Positions 12,601 to 26,100 of a stretch of 64,000 bases of DNA are shown here, one piece after another. The DNA comes from Uloborus plumipes (lineage: Eukaryota; Arthropoda; Arachnida; Araneae; Uloboridae). A program made the position numbers and the translations under genes. Position 1 is the first letter of the stretch. Each line of letters starts with the position of its first letter. Where the stretch lies: assembly GCA_038373865.1 (NCBI GenBank), contig JAXGGA010002940.1, positions 1 through 64,000 on the forward strand, written 5' to 3'. The notes beneath the pieces were generated by a model. The model worked only from the letters and a program-made list of their open reading frames with translations, did not search any database and was not told where the DNA came from.

Positions 12601-13480
12601 TTGCCCCTACTTTGGCACATAAATAAAACAATATTAATTATTAAAATATTAAAGGCTTGATTTAAAATAAATTGGAAACTCTTCATTCTCCAAAAACTGC
12701 TTGACATGTTTGGCAAACTTTAAGACACTGCAGTATAAACCAGGGGTGGGGACCCAATTTATCATTGGGGGGATGCTGCATTAAAATTAAGCAGTAATAA
12801 CAGCGGTTGCATTGATTGAAAAACTTTTAAACAGACAACTTGTAACCATGATGCTGAAAACTATTCTTTCTTAATAAATTTTAAAGCTAGCTGGAGTAAT
12901 AGTTGTCCATATAGTAATTGTTTTCCTAGTGAGCCTTTATTTTGGTCAAGTTAAAGCAAAATAAAGCTCAGATTCCTTTAAAAAAATTAACTGAGCTTTG
13001 TTTTTTTAATCAACTCAACATGGATATAATATTAAAATATACCATGGAAGTATTGCACGCAAAGGATCCCTGAAACAGAAAAACTTGAAGATTTAAGGTT
13101 TCAGTAATTTACAAGCTTAAACTATGGGTATATGCAGAAATATGTTTTTGCCCAAAGCTTGTATGCTCCGAAAATATCTGTAGGAATGAAACAAATTTTA
13201 GTTTTTCATTCTATATGCAGTGCTATACAGTAAAATATAAAGGTTTTAAAAATTATATTTAAATGTATTCAATGCATTTTTTAAGAAATGATGAGTGAAA
13301 TAAGTTTAATTTATTGTTTTGAAGCATCATTACATAAAAAATTTAACATGTAAGGTTTTCTGAAAGCAACAGTTGAGCCAGATATCATCTGGATATCCAG
13401 CAAAATCACTATCTGGTGCATTATTTATTATTTCTTTGTTGTTATAAATTATGTCTGACATATCTAATTGTTTTTTTATT
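12601..13480. other. Region upstream of the CAP-Gly gene, no exon seen
   Basis: CAGGGGTGGGGACCC at about 12743 looks like a solo hAT terminus. Otherwise A+T-rich. A core promoter or 5' exon of the CAP-Gly gene may lie here or further upstream, but nothing specific can be assigned. Confidence 0.35.
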
Positions 13481-13543
13481 TTCAAGGTTAATATTTCATG
13501 CCCATATCAAATATAATACTCAATACATTGGTCTTCAAAGAAA
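13481..13543 (+). promoter_or_regulatory. Probable 3' splice site and 5' leader of the CAP-Gly gene
   Basis: A T-rich tract runs into TTTTCAAG ending at 13486, a plausible acceptor, so the start codon may lie in a second exon with untranslated exon(s) upstream. If so, an ATG at 13498 opens a 22-codon upstream ORF in another frame that ends at TAA 13564-13566 and overlaps the main ATG. No upstream exon or core promoter could be identified. Confidence 0.35.
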
Positions 13544-16500
13544 ATGAAAGAAGTACCAGATGCTAAATTTGATTGGTGTGAATACATAGGAAAAAGAATT
13601 TGTTTTGAGCAAAATAAAAGTGGTATTTTGAGATATTATGGTAAAATAAAGTTTGGTGATGGTTTTTGGTTTGGAATCGAATTGGATGAAGCTACAGGTG
13701 AAACTGATGGCTCTTTTAATGGTGTAAAATATTTTACTTGTGAAGATCAGCATGGAATTTTTATACCGGAATCTTCTACTATTAATATAGTTGCACTGAC
13801 TCAAGTATGCAATGAAGAAAATGTTCCTCTGAATCGCTTTGAATTTGAAAAGTGCGAAGATTGTGTAGATGAAAAGACTTTTAACCCATTCCACACTAAT
13901 AAAATTGGCTTCAATTCAACGGAAAAAGAAAATTTATCTCTTAATACTTATTTCTCAAATCATTTAATGGTGCCTAAGAAGTTACCCTGTATACTTTCAC
14001 CACTTAAGGAAGAAAGCGGAAACTATATTGATATTTCCGACTTAAACTCTACTACTGTCTTAAAATGTAGCTGTGGTGATGATCAAGAGAGCTTAATGAA
14101 AACTTTTACTCTGAAAGATAGTACATTTAATGTTGTAAATGATGAAAAAGTTAAAGATATCAATTTAATTTATACTGTCAAAAATGATAGTAATTTGACA
14201 GATACTGATGACAGTTTAGGCATATTACCTGCTCTGTTAAATGATTCTCCTCCTTCTTGGGACGATTTGACTGCTAATGCTAAAATCTGTAATGAAAATT
14301 TTTCTGATTTGACAGATTCTTTAAGTCTTAAAAACACTTGTCCCCAAACAGAAAAAGGAGATTTGGCATGCATGGCCTCTTATACTGTAGCATTCCATAC
14401 TAGTGATGTGAAAGAAGGTTCTGTTACATTTCCTGGTGTTGATAGTCCTGTACTTGATTGTGAAAATTTGCCTGTTTGTGCCAGTACTCCTAAACATGAA
14501 ATAATCTTTACTAACTTCTGTAGAAAGAGCCCAGGGCTTGATATACCAAAAAGTTGTTCAGCATTGGCAGTTAGTGGGGACTCTACATTGGGACACAAAG
14601 AACAAATATTCAATTTTTTAGATGTATCTACAGTTGATGATTTTGACGTCACATTTGTACAGCCACATTCTGAAAGACCTTGCTTAAGTACAAGTTATGA
14701 TGTATCCAAAAAGTGTTCAAAAGACAAGTTATTTAAACCTTGTCAAGGTGAAAATCCTGCAATAGCTCCTAGTGATATAAAAGATATGCATGTTGAAAAT
14801 ATATTGAAAAGTACTTTAGACTCATCTACAAATTTTTTGAATTCCACGTTTGTGCATCAAAACAATGTTGATAATTCTGATTTTGTGTGTAAAGCTAATA
14901 ATGGAAGTGATACGGAACATAATCTAAATGATGTCGTGATAGCAAACAATCTAAACAAAACTTTTAGAATGAATGAGGAGAAGGTAACTAAACTAAAAAG
15001 ATCAAGTACTACAATTAAATCGGATTTACTCAATACATCTGAATTTCAGAAAATAAATTTACAGTGTACCTTTACTGCCAAACATTTTGACTGCATTAAG
15101 GAATCTTTGTCAAATGATAGTCAAAAGAAAAAAGATATTAAAATGAAATCAAAACTGTCAAATCCAGAAAATTTGTCTAATACTATTAAAAAGACAACAA
15201 ATCTACCTATTCTAAATAAAGACAGATTTAGCTCAAAATGCAGTCAAACTAGAAAATCTTCCAGCAGTGAATCTTGCAGAAATAAAACCTTTATAACGAA
15301 AAGGCAAAGTTTATCATCTGTTTCAGACCTAAAACGTAGTGTGGGCCACTCATTGGCTGATAAAAATCAAACCAAATGTAGAAGGAATTCACTCTCAAGA
15401 GTGGAAAATAAATCTTATTCTTTATTAAATTCGACTATTATAATACCCAAGTCTATTAATAAAAACTTACATTCCGAAGAACGGCCTAAAAACTGCTTGT
15501 CCATAGATTCTGTTAAGTTGTTTAATTCTATTGGTTCAGAAAAAAGTACAGTGACCAGTGACTTAAACAGCCTGCATGAGCCAAATGAAATGGATATATC
15601 TGTATTTTTATCGGAAGAACCTGTTATAATGAAACCAAGTGGTGAAAATGTTACTGTTGGTCATATAACACCAACAAAACCTTTTCATGGAGAAAAAGAT
15701 TCAATCACTATTTCTGCAGAAATTGAAAATAAAAATGTCCATTGTGTTCCAAATTTTAAAACTTGTTCTGAGATGGATGTTGGACGTACTGATAATTGTG
15801 CTGCTGTAAATATATCTGAGCCTTTGGTTACTGATGTTGCAGCTAATACTGTGGATTGTCTAGAATTGAATGTGCCTATTTTAACTGGAGGAAATGAAGA
15901 ATGTGTTGAAAATGTATTAAATGAATCTATTGTATGTACTGATAATACATGTGCTTCAACAAACCAACTTAAACAATCCTTAGATGCATTAAATTCTTTA
16001 ACAGTTACAAAAAAAGGTTCTTATAAAGAATTTGCTAACACATTAAACACTCAAAATCTGAAGACAGATTTATCTACAACCTTGTGCTCTACATCTACGA
16101 GTGAGGACCTAAGCAAGTTGATTGTTAAAAAGTCGAATGCTAGTACGTTTAGTTTTACCAAAACTACAGATAAAACAAGTTCTATGAATACTCAAAATCT
16201 CAATATCAATTTATCTACAACCTTCTGTTCTACGTCCAGGAGTGAGAACCTAAGCAAATCAATTGTTAAAAAGTCGAAATCTGATGCAGTTGGCTATGCA
16301 AAAACGGCAAATAAAGCAAGCTCTGTAAAAAATAAAATGCCAAAGCTCTTTGGACTTGAATCACATAGTGAAACTTCTAAAGTAAAAATTTCAGTAAGAC
16401 AATCCACTGGTTCAGTTTCAGATTCTACCCATTGCTCTCTTGGCTCTAATTTGAAAATAATTAATGCAAAGACATCAAGTAATTTGAGGAAACATTCTTT

Positions 16501-17076
16501 TAATCAAAAAGATATAGTACTTTTGCAAAATAGTTCAGGTATAAAGAGTAACTTTGTTAAAGATTCTGCTAAGGTTAAAACGTCGATTTTGCCATCTAAA
16601 TCAGTTGTGAAAGCAGGAACGTCTAATTGCGTAACAGATTCTACTAAGGGTCAAAAAGTATTTTTGACATCTAAAAAAGTTGTGGAAACAGAAACTTCTA
16701 ATTGTGTCACTGATTCTACTAAGGGTTCAAAGACAATTTTACCGTCTAAAAAAGTTATGGAAGCAGGAACGTCTAATTGCGTAACAGATTCTGCTAAGGA
16801 TCAAAAAGTATTTTTGACATCTAAAAAAGTTATGGAAGCAGGAACGTCTAATTGTGTCGCTGATTCTACTAAGGGTCCAAAGACAATTTTACCGTCTAAA
16901 AAAGTTGTGGAAGCAGGAACTTCTATTTATGTTTCAAATTCTGCTAAATGTAAAAGAACATCTATTTTGCCATCTACAAGAGTGCTGGAAGCAGGAACTT
17001 CTAAGTATATCACAGTCACCAAAACAATAAAGTACTCACAACAACAAAATCTGAGCAGTGCTCTTAAAAAAGAAAG
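13544..17076 (+). CDS. Coding exon 1 of the CAP-Gly gene (3.5 kb)
   Basis: One uninterrupted frame of 1177 codons plus two bases. The frame stays open to a TAG at 17108-17110, but the donor AAAG|GTATTT at 17076/17077 gives an exact in-phase join to 18893, so the last residues before that TAG are probably intronic readthrough. It encodes the whole CAP-Gly domain and the low-complexity middle of the protein. A 3.5 kb internal or first coding exon is unusually long beside the 89, 147 and 134 base exons that follow. Confidence 0.85.
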
Positions 17077-20070
17077 GTATTTATTTTATATTTATTTTAT
17101 TTTGCTGTAGTGTTAATGCTGTGCTTTTCTCCACTTTCCAGGCACTTTAAAGTATTCGCTTTAGTGATAGGTGTTACCATGCCGAAAAATTTCCAATACA
17201 GTCAAACCTGTCTATCTCGAATTTCACGGGACAGAAAAAAAATTCGAGATACGGAGGTTTCAAGATAGAGAACAAAGTCAAATACTTAATGTATTTTGCA
17301 TTGATATTATTGTATATTTTATTGTACGACAAGTTGCGAGTCCACGTTTTACTAATTGTGATGACAATATCGGGAGCAAGTTAATGCATACCTTGAAGTA
17401 CGAACATAATAGTCTTTGAATGATTGTGCTAAAGATGCTTTTTGTCTCCCAGTTATACTATCGATAAAGGTGACTGGAGATGAAATTCGAAAATGAAAGT
17501 CTTCGAGATCTAGAGGTTTTCGGGAAAAATCATTCGAGATAAACATGAGAAAAAACATTAAATTTATGCTGTTAAAGCAGGGAAATTAAAAAATTTCGAC
17601 ATAGAGAGGTTTTTGAGATTAACAGATTAGACTGTATTACTAAAAAAAGTATCAGGTTTTTAAATTAAAATAGTGATTGGGACTTACAATACATGTTTTA
17701 ATTCTCATTGTTAATCTTGACAAAGTAAAATTTTCTGTCATTTTCGTAAGGCTTGGGAGTTGAAGGAAAAGTTATTAGCTCAGACTCCTGGAATTTTTAA
17801 ACCTAACTCCTTTACTCTAAAATCTGTCCGACTTAGCAGCCCTGCATTTTACTACCCTTTTTAAGGTCTTATTTTTCTCTTTAATTGCTCCTATAAAATT
17901 TTCTTTTAATAAGAAAGGCGTGGAAACATACACATAGAATGTAAAGAAAATTCTTAAATATATGTATAAAAAGTGCTAAAAGCTAATAATAAGTTGATCT
18001 TATGATTTAAAAAGGTTAGTTTATTGCTAAGAATTTAAATTCTTTGTTAAAATTCTTTGTACTTATTTGTATAAAATCAAATTTGCCGAAGATCATTTTG
18101 GAAATATGGTATGTAATACACTCCAAGTGTAAATAAAAATGTCAATTTCAGCATGGAGGATTTTCTCATCCTAGATACAGTTTCATAAACTTTTCATTAT
18201 TTAGTAAATTTTTGGAAATCTTAAATTATTTCAGCAAAACTAAGAATATCTTTTATGATATAATTATAAGCACTTTATATTAAACAAAATATACAGTAGG
18301 GTCTTGACATACGCAAAGATTATGCATGGTAAACAGTGAATATTTAGGTTTTTATATACCTTCAATAGCAAGTGGGCAGATAGAAATGGGTAGCTGTCTT
18401 GATTTTAACAACCATAAAAAATAAACTAATTTCAATCAAGAAACAAAAATTGTATTTTGTTTTTTTCTTCATTAAACTTTTGATTTTATCTCGTGTAACA
18501 CTACCTAATTTAAAAATGGTTATACATTATTAAACACAAATCAGCGAGAAACTGCAGACATGTCTTTTGCAATTTTCTGATTTAAATCAAATTATTATTT
18601 TTTTTTTTACTTTTTCAAAAAATCATATTTTTGCGCTCTGATTTTTACCTATTGCTTATTATCGATCTTTACTTATTTACGATTTTTACATTAAGTAAAT
18701 GGGGGGGGGGGGGTGGAATTGGTGCCTTAGGAAAGTATTCGTTAACAGAGGTGGTCGCTTATATAAGTTTCACTGTAAATCGATTTTTGTTAAAAAAAAC
18801 TTTTTAGGGAAAAAATTATGCTTCAAGTTTTCTCCAGTTTAATGTGTAAAGTTTTTCTCCTGTTTTAAAAAATAAAACTTTTTTCTTTTCAGTTGTGTAG
18901 TGAAAACATCAATAAAATGCCCTGCTGTAAAGTTGACGTTAGTAGACTCTTCAAAACCAAAGCCTAACAGCATTAATGGAGGTAATTTAATTAACTTGTA
19001 TTTTCACAACACTGCCAGAAGGTTAACTGGTGTGCTTGTCTGTTTAACAAAGTTTTTACTGGTTTTATGATTTTGCTCTTTTACTGATTATTTAGATTGT
19101 AGAATTTCCTATTCTATGCTATGGTATCCTTTCAGTTTAAGTTTTAAGAAATAGGAACCAAAAACAATTTTGTTTTAATTTTAAAAATGTTATTGTCAAT
19201 AAATTTCATTAGTAGGGTAAATTGAGTTAAGATAACAATACTAAGCTTCAAAAGCATGTCTCACTTTAAGATGTGAACTAAAATTTTGTAACTAATACCC
19301 ACAACTTCTTTAAAAGTTAAATTTAAAAAAATTAAACTTTGGGTATCTCCTTTCAAAATATGAAAAATTTGTCACTAAAAATAAAGTTTTTAATAAAGAC
19401 AAATGAGGACGGGTAAGATAACGACCAGCTAAAAATAAACTTTAAGAGAGAAAAATGACTTTAAAAATGCATAAACACGGATAAAATTGGTAGAGCCAAT
19501 ATGCTTCCCCAAATCCAACAGAAACAAAATATAATTAAAACAGAAATAATGTAAAACTTCAGACGAAAACATGTAAACACTCCTGATTTTTTGCAGTTCC
19601 TTGCCATTGCGATCCCAGCCTAAGTTTTGATATTGTGAAAGAATAGTTTCAGAGCTAGAAAATATATTTTTTCCCAAAAAGTTCTAAGGGGGCATGTTTT
19701 GTGATATTAAAGGTCAAAAGTCATTGTGAGTGACCTTGAAACGTAAACATGTTGAAAGAAAGTCTTGTTATGTATCAATACAAACTCTATTCTTCAGTTT
19801 TACAACTGTTTTTTGAATTTTTACCCTACCATAATTAAGAGAACTTAGTCATTTGCAACAGCAACAGCTTTTTGTTTTTTTTTTTTCTGCACTTTTTGCG
19901 AATTTTTACAGTACTGTATTTTGTACTTCTAAAATAAAAATCTTAAAATTCGAAGGATTACTTATTTTGTCATATTTGTCCTTCAAGCCAAATTTAATTA
20001 AAATCCGAAATGAAGTCAAGATGATTGACCTGACACTTGAATTCCCTAATGTGAAGCAGTTAAACATTCC

Positions 20071-20106
<36 letters not shown>

Positions 20107-23100
20107 CTTGCTATTGCAGTGCCAGCCTAAGTTTGGTCCAGTGAGAAATATAGTGTTGGAGCTATGAAATATATTCTTTAAAGAAATTCTAAGGGGGCAT
20201 GTTTTGAGATATTCAAGGTCAAAAGTCGCGGTCTGACCTTGAAACTTAAAGCTGTCAAAAGAAAGGCATGTTATATATCAATAGAAAGCTCTTCTTTAGC
20301 TTTACATTGGTTTTTGAAATTGTTCTACTACAATTAGAAGTGAAGTTACAGTCCTTTGTAGGTAAACACTTTTTATTTTTTTACAGTTTTTGCTCTTTTT
20401 TTTTTTTTTTTCCCCTGTGTTTAGTACAATTTTTAAAATAAAAAGCTAAAAATTCGCAGAACTACTTATCTCATCATATGTGTCCTCGCACTAAATTTTG
20501 TCAAAATCGGAAATAGCAATTTCGAGAAAATGATTTATCTGAAATGAAATTGCCCGTATTTAAAACTGTATATAACTTTCTCTTCAGCATGATACAAATT
20601 CAGATTGAAAGCCCAAAACTAATCCCTTTGTAGCTCTAGACCATTATACAATTGTTGGCCCATTTTCCCCTCTTGATTTATGCCCTGTTTCTATGTTCTA
20701 TAGTTGATTATATCATGCTTAGAACATTTCTAATTGTATATAAATTTCAGATTTTCCGTTTAGTTTTTTTTACTTATATTCAATATACAAAAATACTACT
20801 AAATTTAAAATTAAGTAGTTTAGAAATTACACAATAATACATAAAGTGGTTATCAAAAAACAGAAGAAACCACCTATGCTGTCATCAAATAAAATTCAAT
20901 TTAAAAAAAATTGAACTATGTAGACATAAATAAAAATAAATCATTATGAGGCAGTTTTTGTAAGAGTCAATCAGGTCAGATATATGTCATTTTTTATTAT
21001 GTTGTATATTTTAATGGTTTCTTCTTGTGATTTTAGGAGACAAATATTATTTCTTTCCTCTTAAAAAAATTGCTACGACCCTCAGAAATTCTGAAAGTTG
21101 ATCCAGACATAATGTTTCTTAAATGGAAAATTTTCAATATTAGATATATCTGTATTGAGCATCAACTAAAGTATTTCTTGAGATTACATCATATTTTTGC
21201 CTTAATTTTTGTAGTTGAACCACACCATTGTTTCAGGACGCTCATTGGTTTGGTAAATTTTTTATCTGCCAATTTGAAGTTAATCTTAGTTTCAATGAGA
21301 AGACATCTACCTCTAGCTACCTTACTGACTAACGAGCTCACAACAAGGACAAAACTAGTCTTGGAATTCCATAACCCGGCTGTTGGTGTACTTGTGGTTC
21401 TGCCTTTGCCAGGGCTCATGGGTGGTAAGCAGGCGGGGATGGTAAGCCGGCATTATGGGTGGTACAGTAAGCCCAGCCCTGGCTTAGGGCATTTTGCCTA
21501 ACTTTTGCCGTTATTGTTAGAAATGAATGACAGCATTGTTTGTTTGCGCTTGTATAATACATCAGTTTGAAAGTAATCCAAGCTTCAATCAGAGGACATA
21601 TGCTTACAGCTTGGGTACCAACTATTTCTAACTGATAAGTCCATAACAAGGACAAAACTGTAGTCTTGGGTTATGACAAAGTTGTTGGTATTGTGTTTGT
21701 AGTTCTGCCTTGGCCCTGTTAGACTAAGTTACTGCATTATTCCCTCAAAGGCTTAAAAAGAGGTTGGAACTGAGAGATATGTTCCTCTAAGAAACCATCT
21801 CATAACTCCCTTTTTTTTTCAATACATTAATTCAGTAAATCTTTTTAAATGACCCCTTTGACTTTTGAAAATTATATTTATAATTTTCATTTGTTTGTAA
21901 TTGCATACTAACGTTTGTAGCAGAAAACTACATTACTTGTTAATTAACTCATTCAGCTTAGTTTCTTGTTCTAGATATACTTAGAATAATATGTATTTAA
22001 TTTTTATGGCTGTTTAACTGGCAAAGTAGCTGAATATTGCCAAAAAATTAGTCCATTCTTTGTAAAAACAATCCTATCTAAAGAAAGAGTAAGAGATAGT
22101 TAAAAGTCATTAATAAATAAAATCAAAAATCAAATATTATAATATAATAGTATACCTCAAAAACTACCTCATTTAGAATCATGATAAATAAATTCTATGA
22201 TAGAATATGCCATATTTTGAAAGAACTTGATTAAAAAGTGATAATAATTTTATCTCTGATTAATCAGCAAAATATTTTTAGTGAACCTCAAAAGGCTTTT
22301 TTGTAAATTTTCTGAACTTTTTAAAATATCTTTCGCACTTCTCACTCTGTATCATGAATGCAATCTCAATCAGCATATCCCATCCTTTAGAATATTTGTC
22401 TTCTGTTTTCACTTGAACCTGTAGAAAATTGTTATGCTCTTATAATTTTTAATATGCAGCATTCACCGTTACTAACATTTTATCTGCCATCCTTTTGTTT
22501 TGTTTAATTCATTTGCATAGAGTTCACTAGTGGTGCTCGTTATATTTGCTATCTTATGTAAAATAACTGTTCTGTTTATGAAGGGCTTTAAATTACCTTT
22601 ATTTTAGTTACGTTTGAAATTTAAACATATTTGAATTAAACTTTATAGGCCAGCAAATTTACATTGCTGTTGGTTACTGAAATATTTATTTCATGCTCAA
22701 TTTAAAATGTAACTACTTATAATTAGTAGAGTTGCTTGTTATCTATAAATTATCAATATGAAGTATAGTTGGAAAAAATTGCATATGTGTTATCTATTCT
22801 TGTTTCATAGCATGCAAAGTCAACTCTGAAAAACATAAGAGTTCCAAATTATCTTCATCAAAAAATAACAGTGGAATTATGCCTGTAAAGAATTATCTTA
22901 GGCCAAGTGTTCAACCTTCATCTAGTTCTATCAGATCTGAAGTATTCAACAGAGAAGGTATGTGAAGTGTATTTTATTTTTGGTTATCCTAGACTGAAAA
23001 ATACTTGACTAAAATTCACTTTACAGAAGAAGCAAAAAAACTTGTTAAATTAGGGCTTACCCATCTAATAACATATTTTTATTCTTGGCCATCAATTAAC

Positions 23101-26100
23101 CATTCACTGAAAAATTAATGGAACAAACAGGCCCGTCATTTCGTTGTTTAGGCCCCCCCCCCCCCTCTGAATTTGGGAAATCAATGTATTCACATGAAAG
23201 TAGGCGTGATTTTTGTCATTTTTTAGCAAATTTACTTTGTGTATACATCCTTTGCCCCCTCCCCCTGGAAAACTTTTAAATGACGGTCCTGGGAACAAAT
23301 TTTTTTTTAAGTCCAAGACCTGTTTAGAAACTGAAATGATCAAACGATAAATATTGTGGGAAATATTTCTTTAACAAATAAGACGTTGTGAGCTTACCAA
23401 ATATTCAGGATCTCACCATTGCTTCCCCAAGTGGATATACCTTCTGGCATATCGCAGAAGCCGTTACTGTGGCAGCTCAAAGTTTTCTCACGCTGAGAAC
23501 AAAATCCTTGTTAGAAGACGCTAGATACTTGCTATTAGAGAACGAGGATTTGTCCATAGTAAGCATGTACGCATGATATTAATAGGATCTTAACTGTCCT
23601 GTTTTTCCTTTCATAACTTGTTTGTCAAATATTTAATCAGTTTTATATATATTATGAAGGAAATTTAACTAATATTGCTTTTAAAAGCTTGTAATTAAAC
23701 ATTTTGGTGGGGTATTAAAACCCTTTCAAGTGTTTCTCTTTATCTTGGATATATTAAAAGAATATTTTTGTTGCATAAAAAACTTTTATGAAAGTACTTT
23801 AATGCCTTTGATCTATGTTTGTTTCAATATTTGTTTTTCTAGCATTTGTGACGCAAATAAAGAACACGCATATGATAACAATTATTTTTTTACAATCATT
23901 AAAGTCTTCATCATTTTTCTTTAAATTTTATAGAGCATTCCTCGTACTCTCAAATCAAAAATGTATTTTTTTTTTAATTTCTGTGATATAGTATGCTAAA
24001 TTTTAACATTAGTATTAAAGAAGTTGTCATTTTGACCCCAAGCTTTTTTTTTTTTTGCAACTGGTCTTCTATATTTTCAAATATCTTAATGCTTTCTTGA
24101 CTTTAACTCATTGTTCTATGATAATATGCAGTTTTCAAGACTTTTTCTGACCTAAATCGGAAGGTTATATCTAGAAATATAGCAGATGCCATCTCGACCC
24201 CTTTGAGAAAAAAAAAATTCAAAGGCATTTCATTGCAATATCCACTTCTTCTGAAAACTATTTGTGCCAACCAAACAAGGAACAAAAATATAAATGAATG
24301 TATGTGCATAGGGTGTCTCTGACATGACTGCCACATGATTTGTAATACTCATCATATATTTTCTAAAGGAATAAGAATTGTGAAAAGATAATACTCATAA
24401 TAAAATAATGGATTTGCTTTTCACTCATAACAATTTGGCTGAATTATTTTGTTCTTTTTACATGAATTTTTTGTATAAGCATACTAATGGCTCATAAAAA
24501 AAGAGCTAATGCAAGACAAAATTGTAAAATTTATGCAGAAACTTTCTGATGGGGATAACAGTTCTAAAATCGATAACGATGCAACAGATAATAATAGCAA
24601 GGAAGCTTCCAGATCCGAATTTATTTTAGCGAGTGATCGTGAAACAGCACCCTCTCGCTCAAGCGACTGAAAATGAATCAGTGCCAACAAGTTCTAATTT
24701 TGATGTGACTTACAAGGTACGTTCCCGGATCGGTCCCATTTCACAAATATCGAGATCGCAAAAATGAACCCTTTTGGTGAAAAAGAATGACAATCGTGCG
24801 ATTTTTAACACGAGAATGTTCAGTGCATTTCAATTTCCTTCTTTTCAAAACATTTATATTTAAAAATCGCGGCAAAAGGTTCCCGATAATTTCAGAAAGT
24901 GCGGTCTCTACTCATACGTGGGTTTTCGATTTTTTCCCCGATTTTCCTTAAAAAGAAGTAGGGGACAGGGGTCGACTTATACGCGAGATCGACCTATACG
25001 CGAGTATATGCGGTAGGTTTTTTGCAATATATGCTTATAAAACCAAATAAATTCAGAAAGAAATTTTAAGCTAGCTGAAGACATTAATTCAAAATATTTA
25101 TTGCACTGATTTCCGTATTTTGATGCAACCAAATGCAATGATGCAATGCAACCAAAAGATGAAAGCTTGGGCAAGTTAATGGGCCATTCCATGGAAAACG
25201 GGACATTTCACAACCTGAAAAAAAAAATTTTTTGAAAGGATATAAGGTACTAAGTTGATTTTTGAAATTTCAAATCATATAGATCCAGGAATGATTTTCC
25301 AGTATTTTTGTTTTTTGAGTAGCAACAGAGCTTCAAAGATGGCTGACACCAACTGAATGCTGTAAAGTAAAAACATGCTCGTTCAATGTGATCTTACTTT
25401 GCTTTCATATTAAGTCGAATATTTCTGCGTTTTTATTTAAAAAAGGAGTGAGTGTTTTTCACCCTATTTTAAGGGTTTTTCTGCTGTACAAGATACTTTA
25501 TTACATGGTAAATTTAACGGAAATTCATGTCCCACACATGACAAAATAGTAAATTTAACGGAAATTCATGTCCCACACATGACAAAATAGTTCTATATTT
25601 TAAAATTAATACTAAACTACTAGCGGAAACTGAAAATGGTTACATCTTGTAAGTAAGCTTAATATGTGTAAACATTTCTGAAAATGATATGAAATAACTT
25701 CAATTTAATGATTAGTTATAAGGTAATTAAAATTGTCCCACCTGTGATGTCACGCTCAGAACATTTTAAAGATAGGTAGTTCTAAACAAAAATATGTGAG
25801 TATTGATTTATTTTTATGTGCAATCTTTTGTTTAGTTAAGTAAGGGTAATCTTTGTGCATAATACATAATGGAATTTTAATTTATAAAAGCAAATTTTAA
25901 TATTTTGTCTATTTTTTTTTTATCAAGGTAGATATTTTCTAATTAGGACAATAAATTATGCTTTATGCATTAATTAGTAACTGTTCTCATTACTTTAAAA
26001 GTGAGAAAATAACAAGATGTCCCACACGTGACAGCTACTGAAATCATTACAAATTTAGTATATATTTACTTTTTAAAACTAACACTGCAAAACATAAGTA

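Noticed and set aside
13535..14652. Minus-strand ORFs across the CAP-Gly exon
   Set aside because: They are shadows of the strong plus-strand coding frame.
17077..17110. Readthrough end of the first exon frame (eleven codons to a TAG)
   Set aside because: A good donor at 17076/17077 and an exact in-phase join to 18893 make splicing more likely, although an intron-retained short form cannot be excluded.
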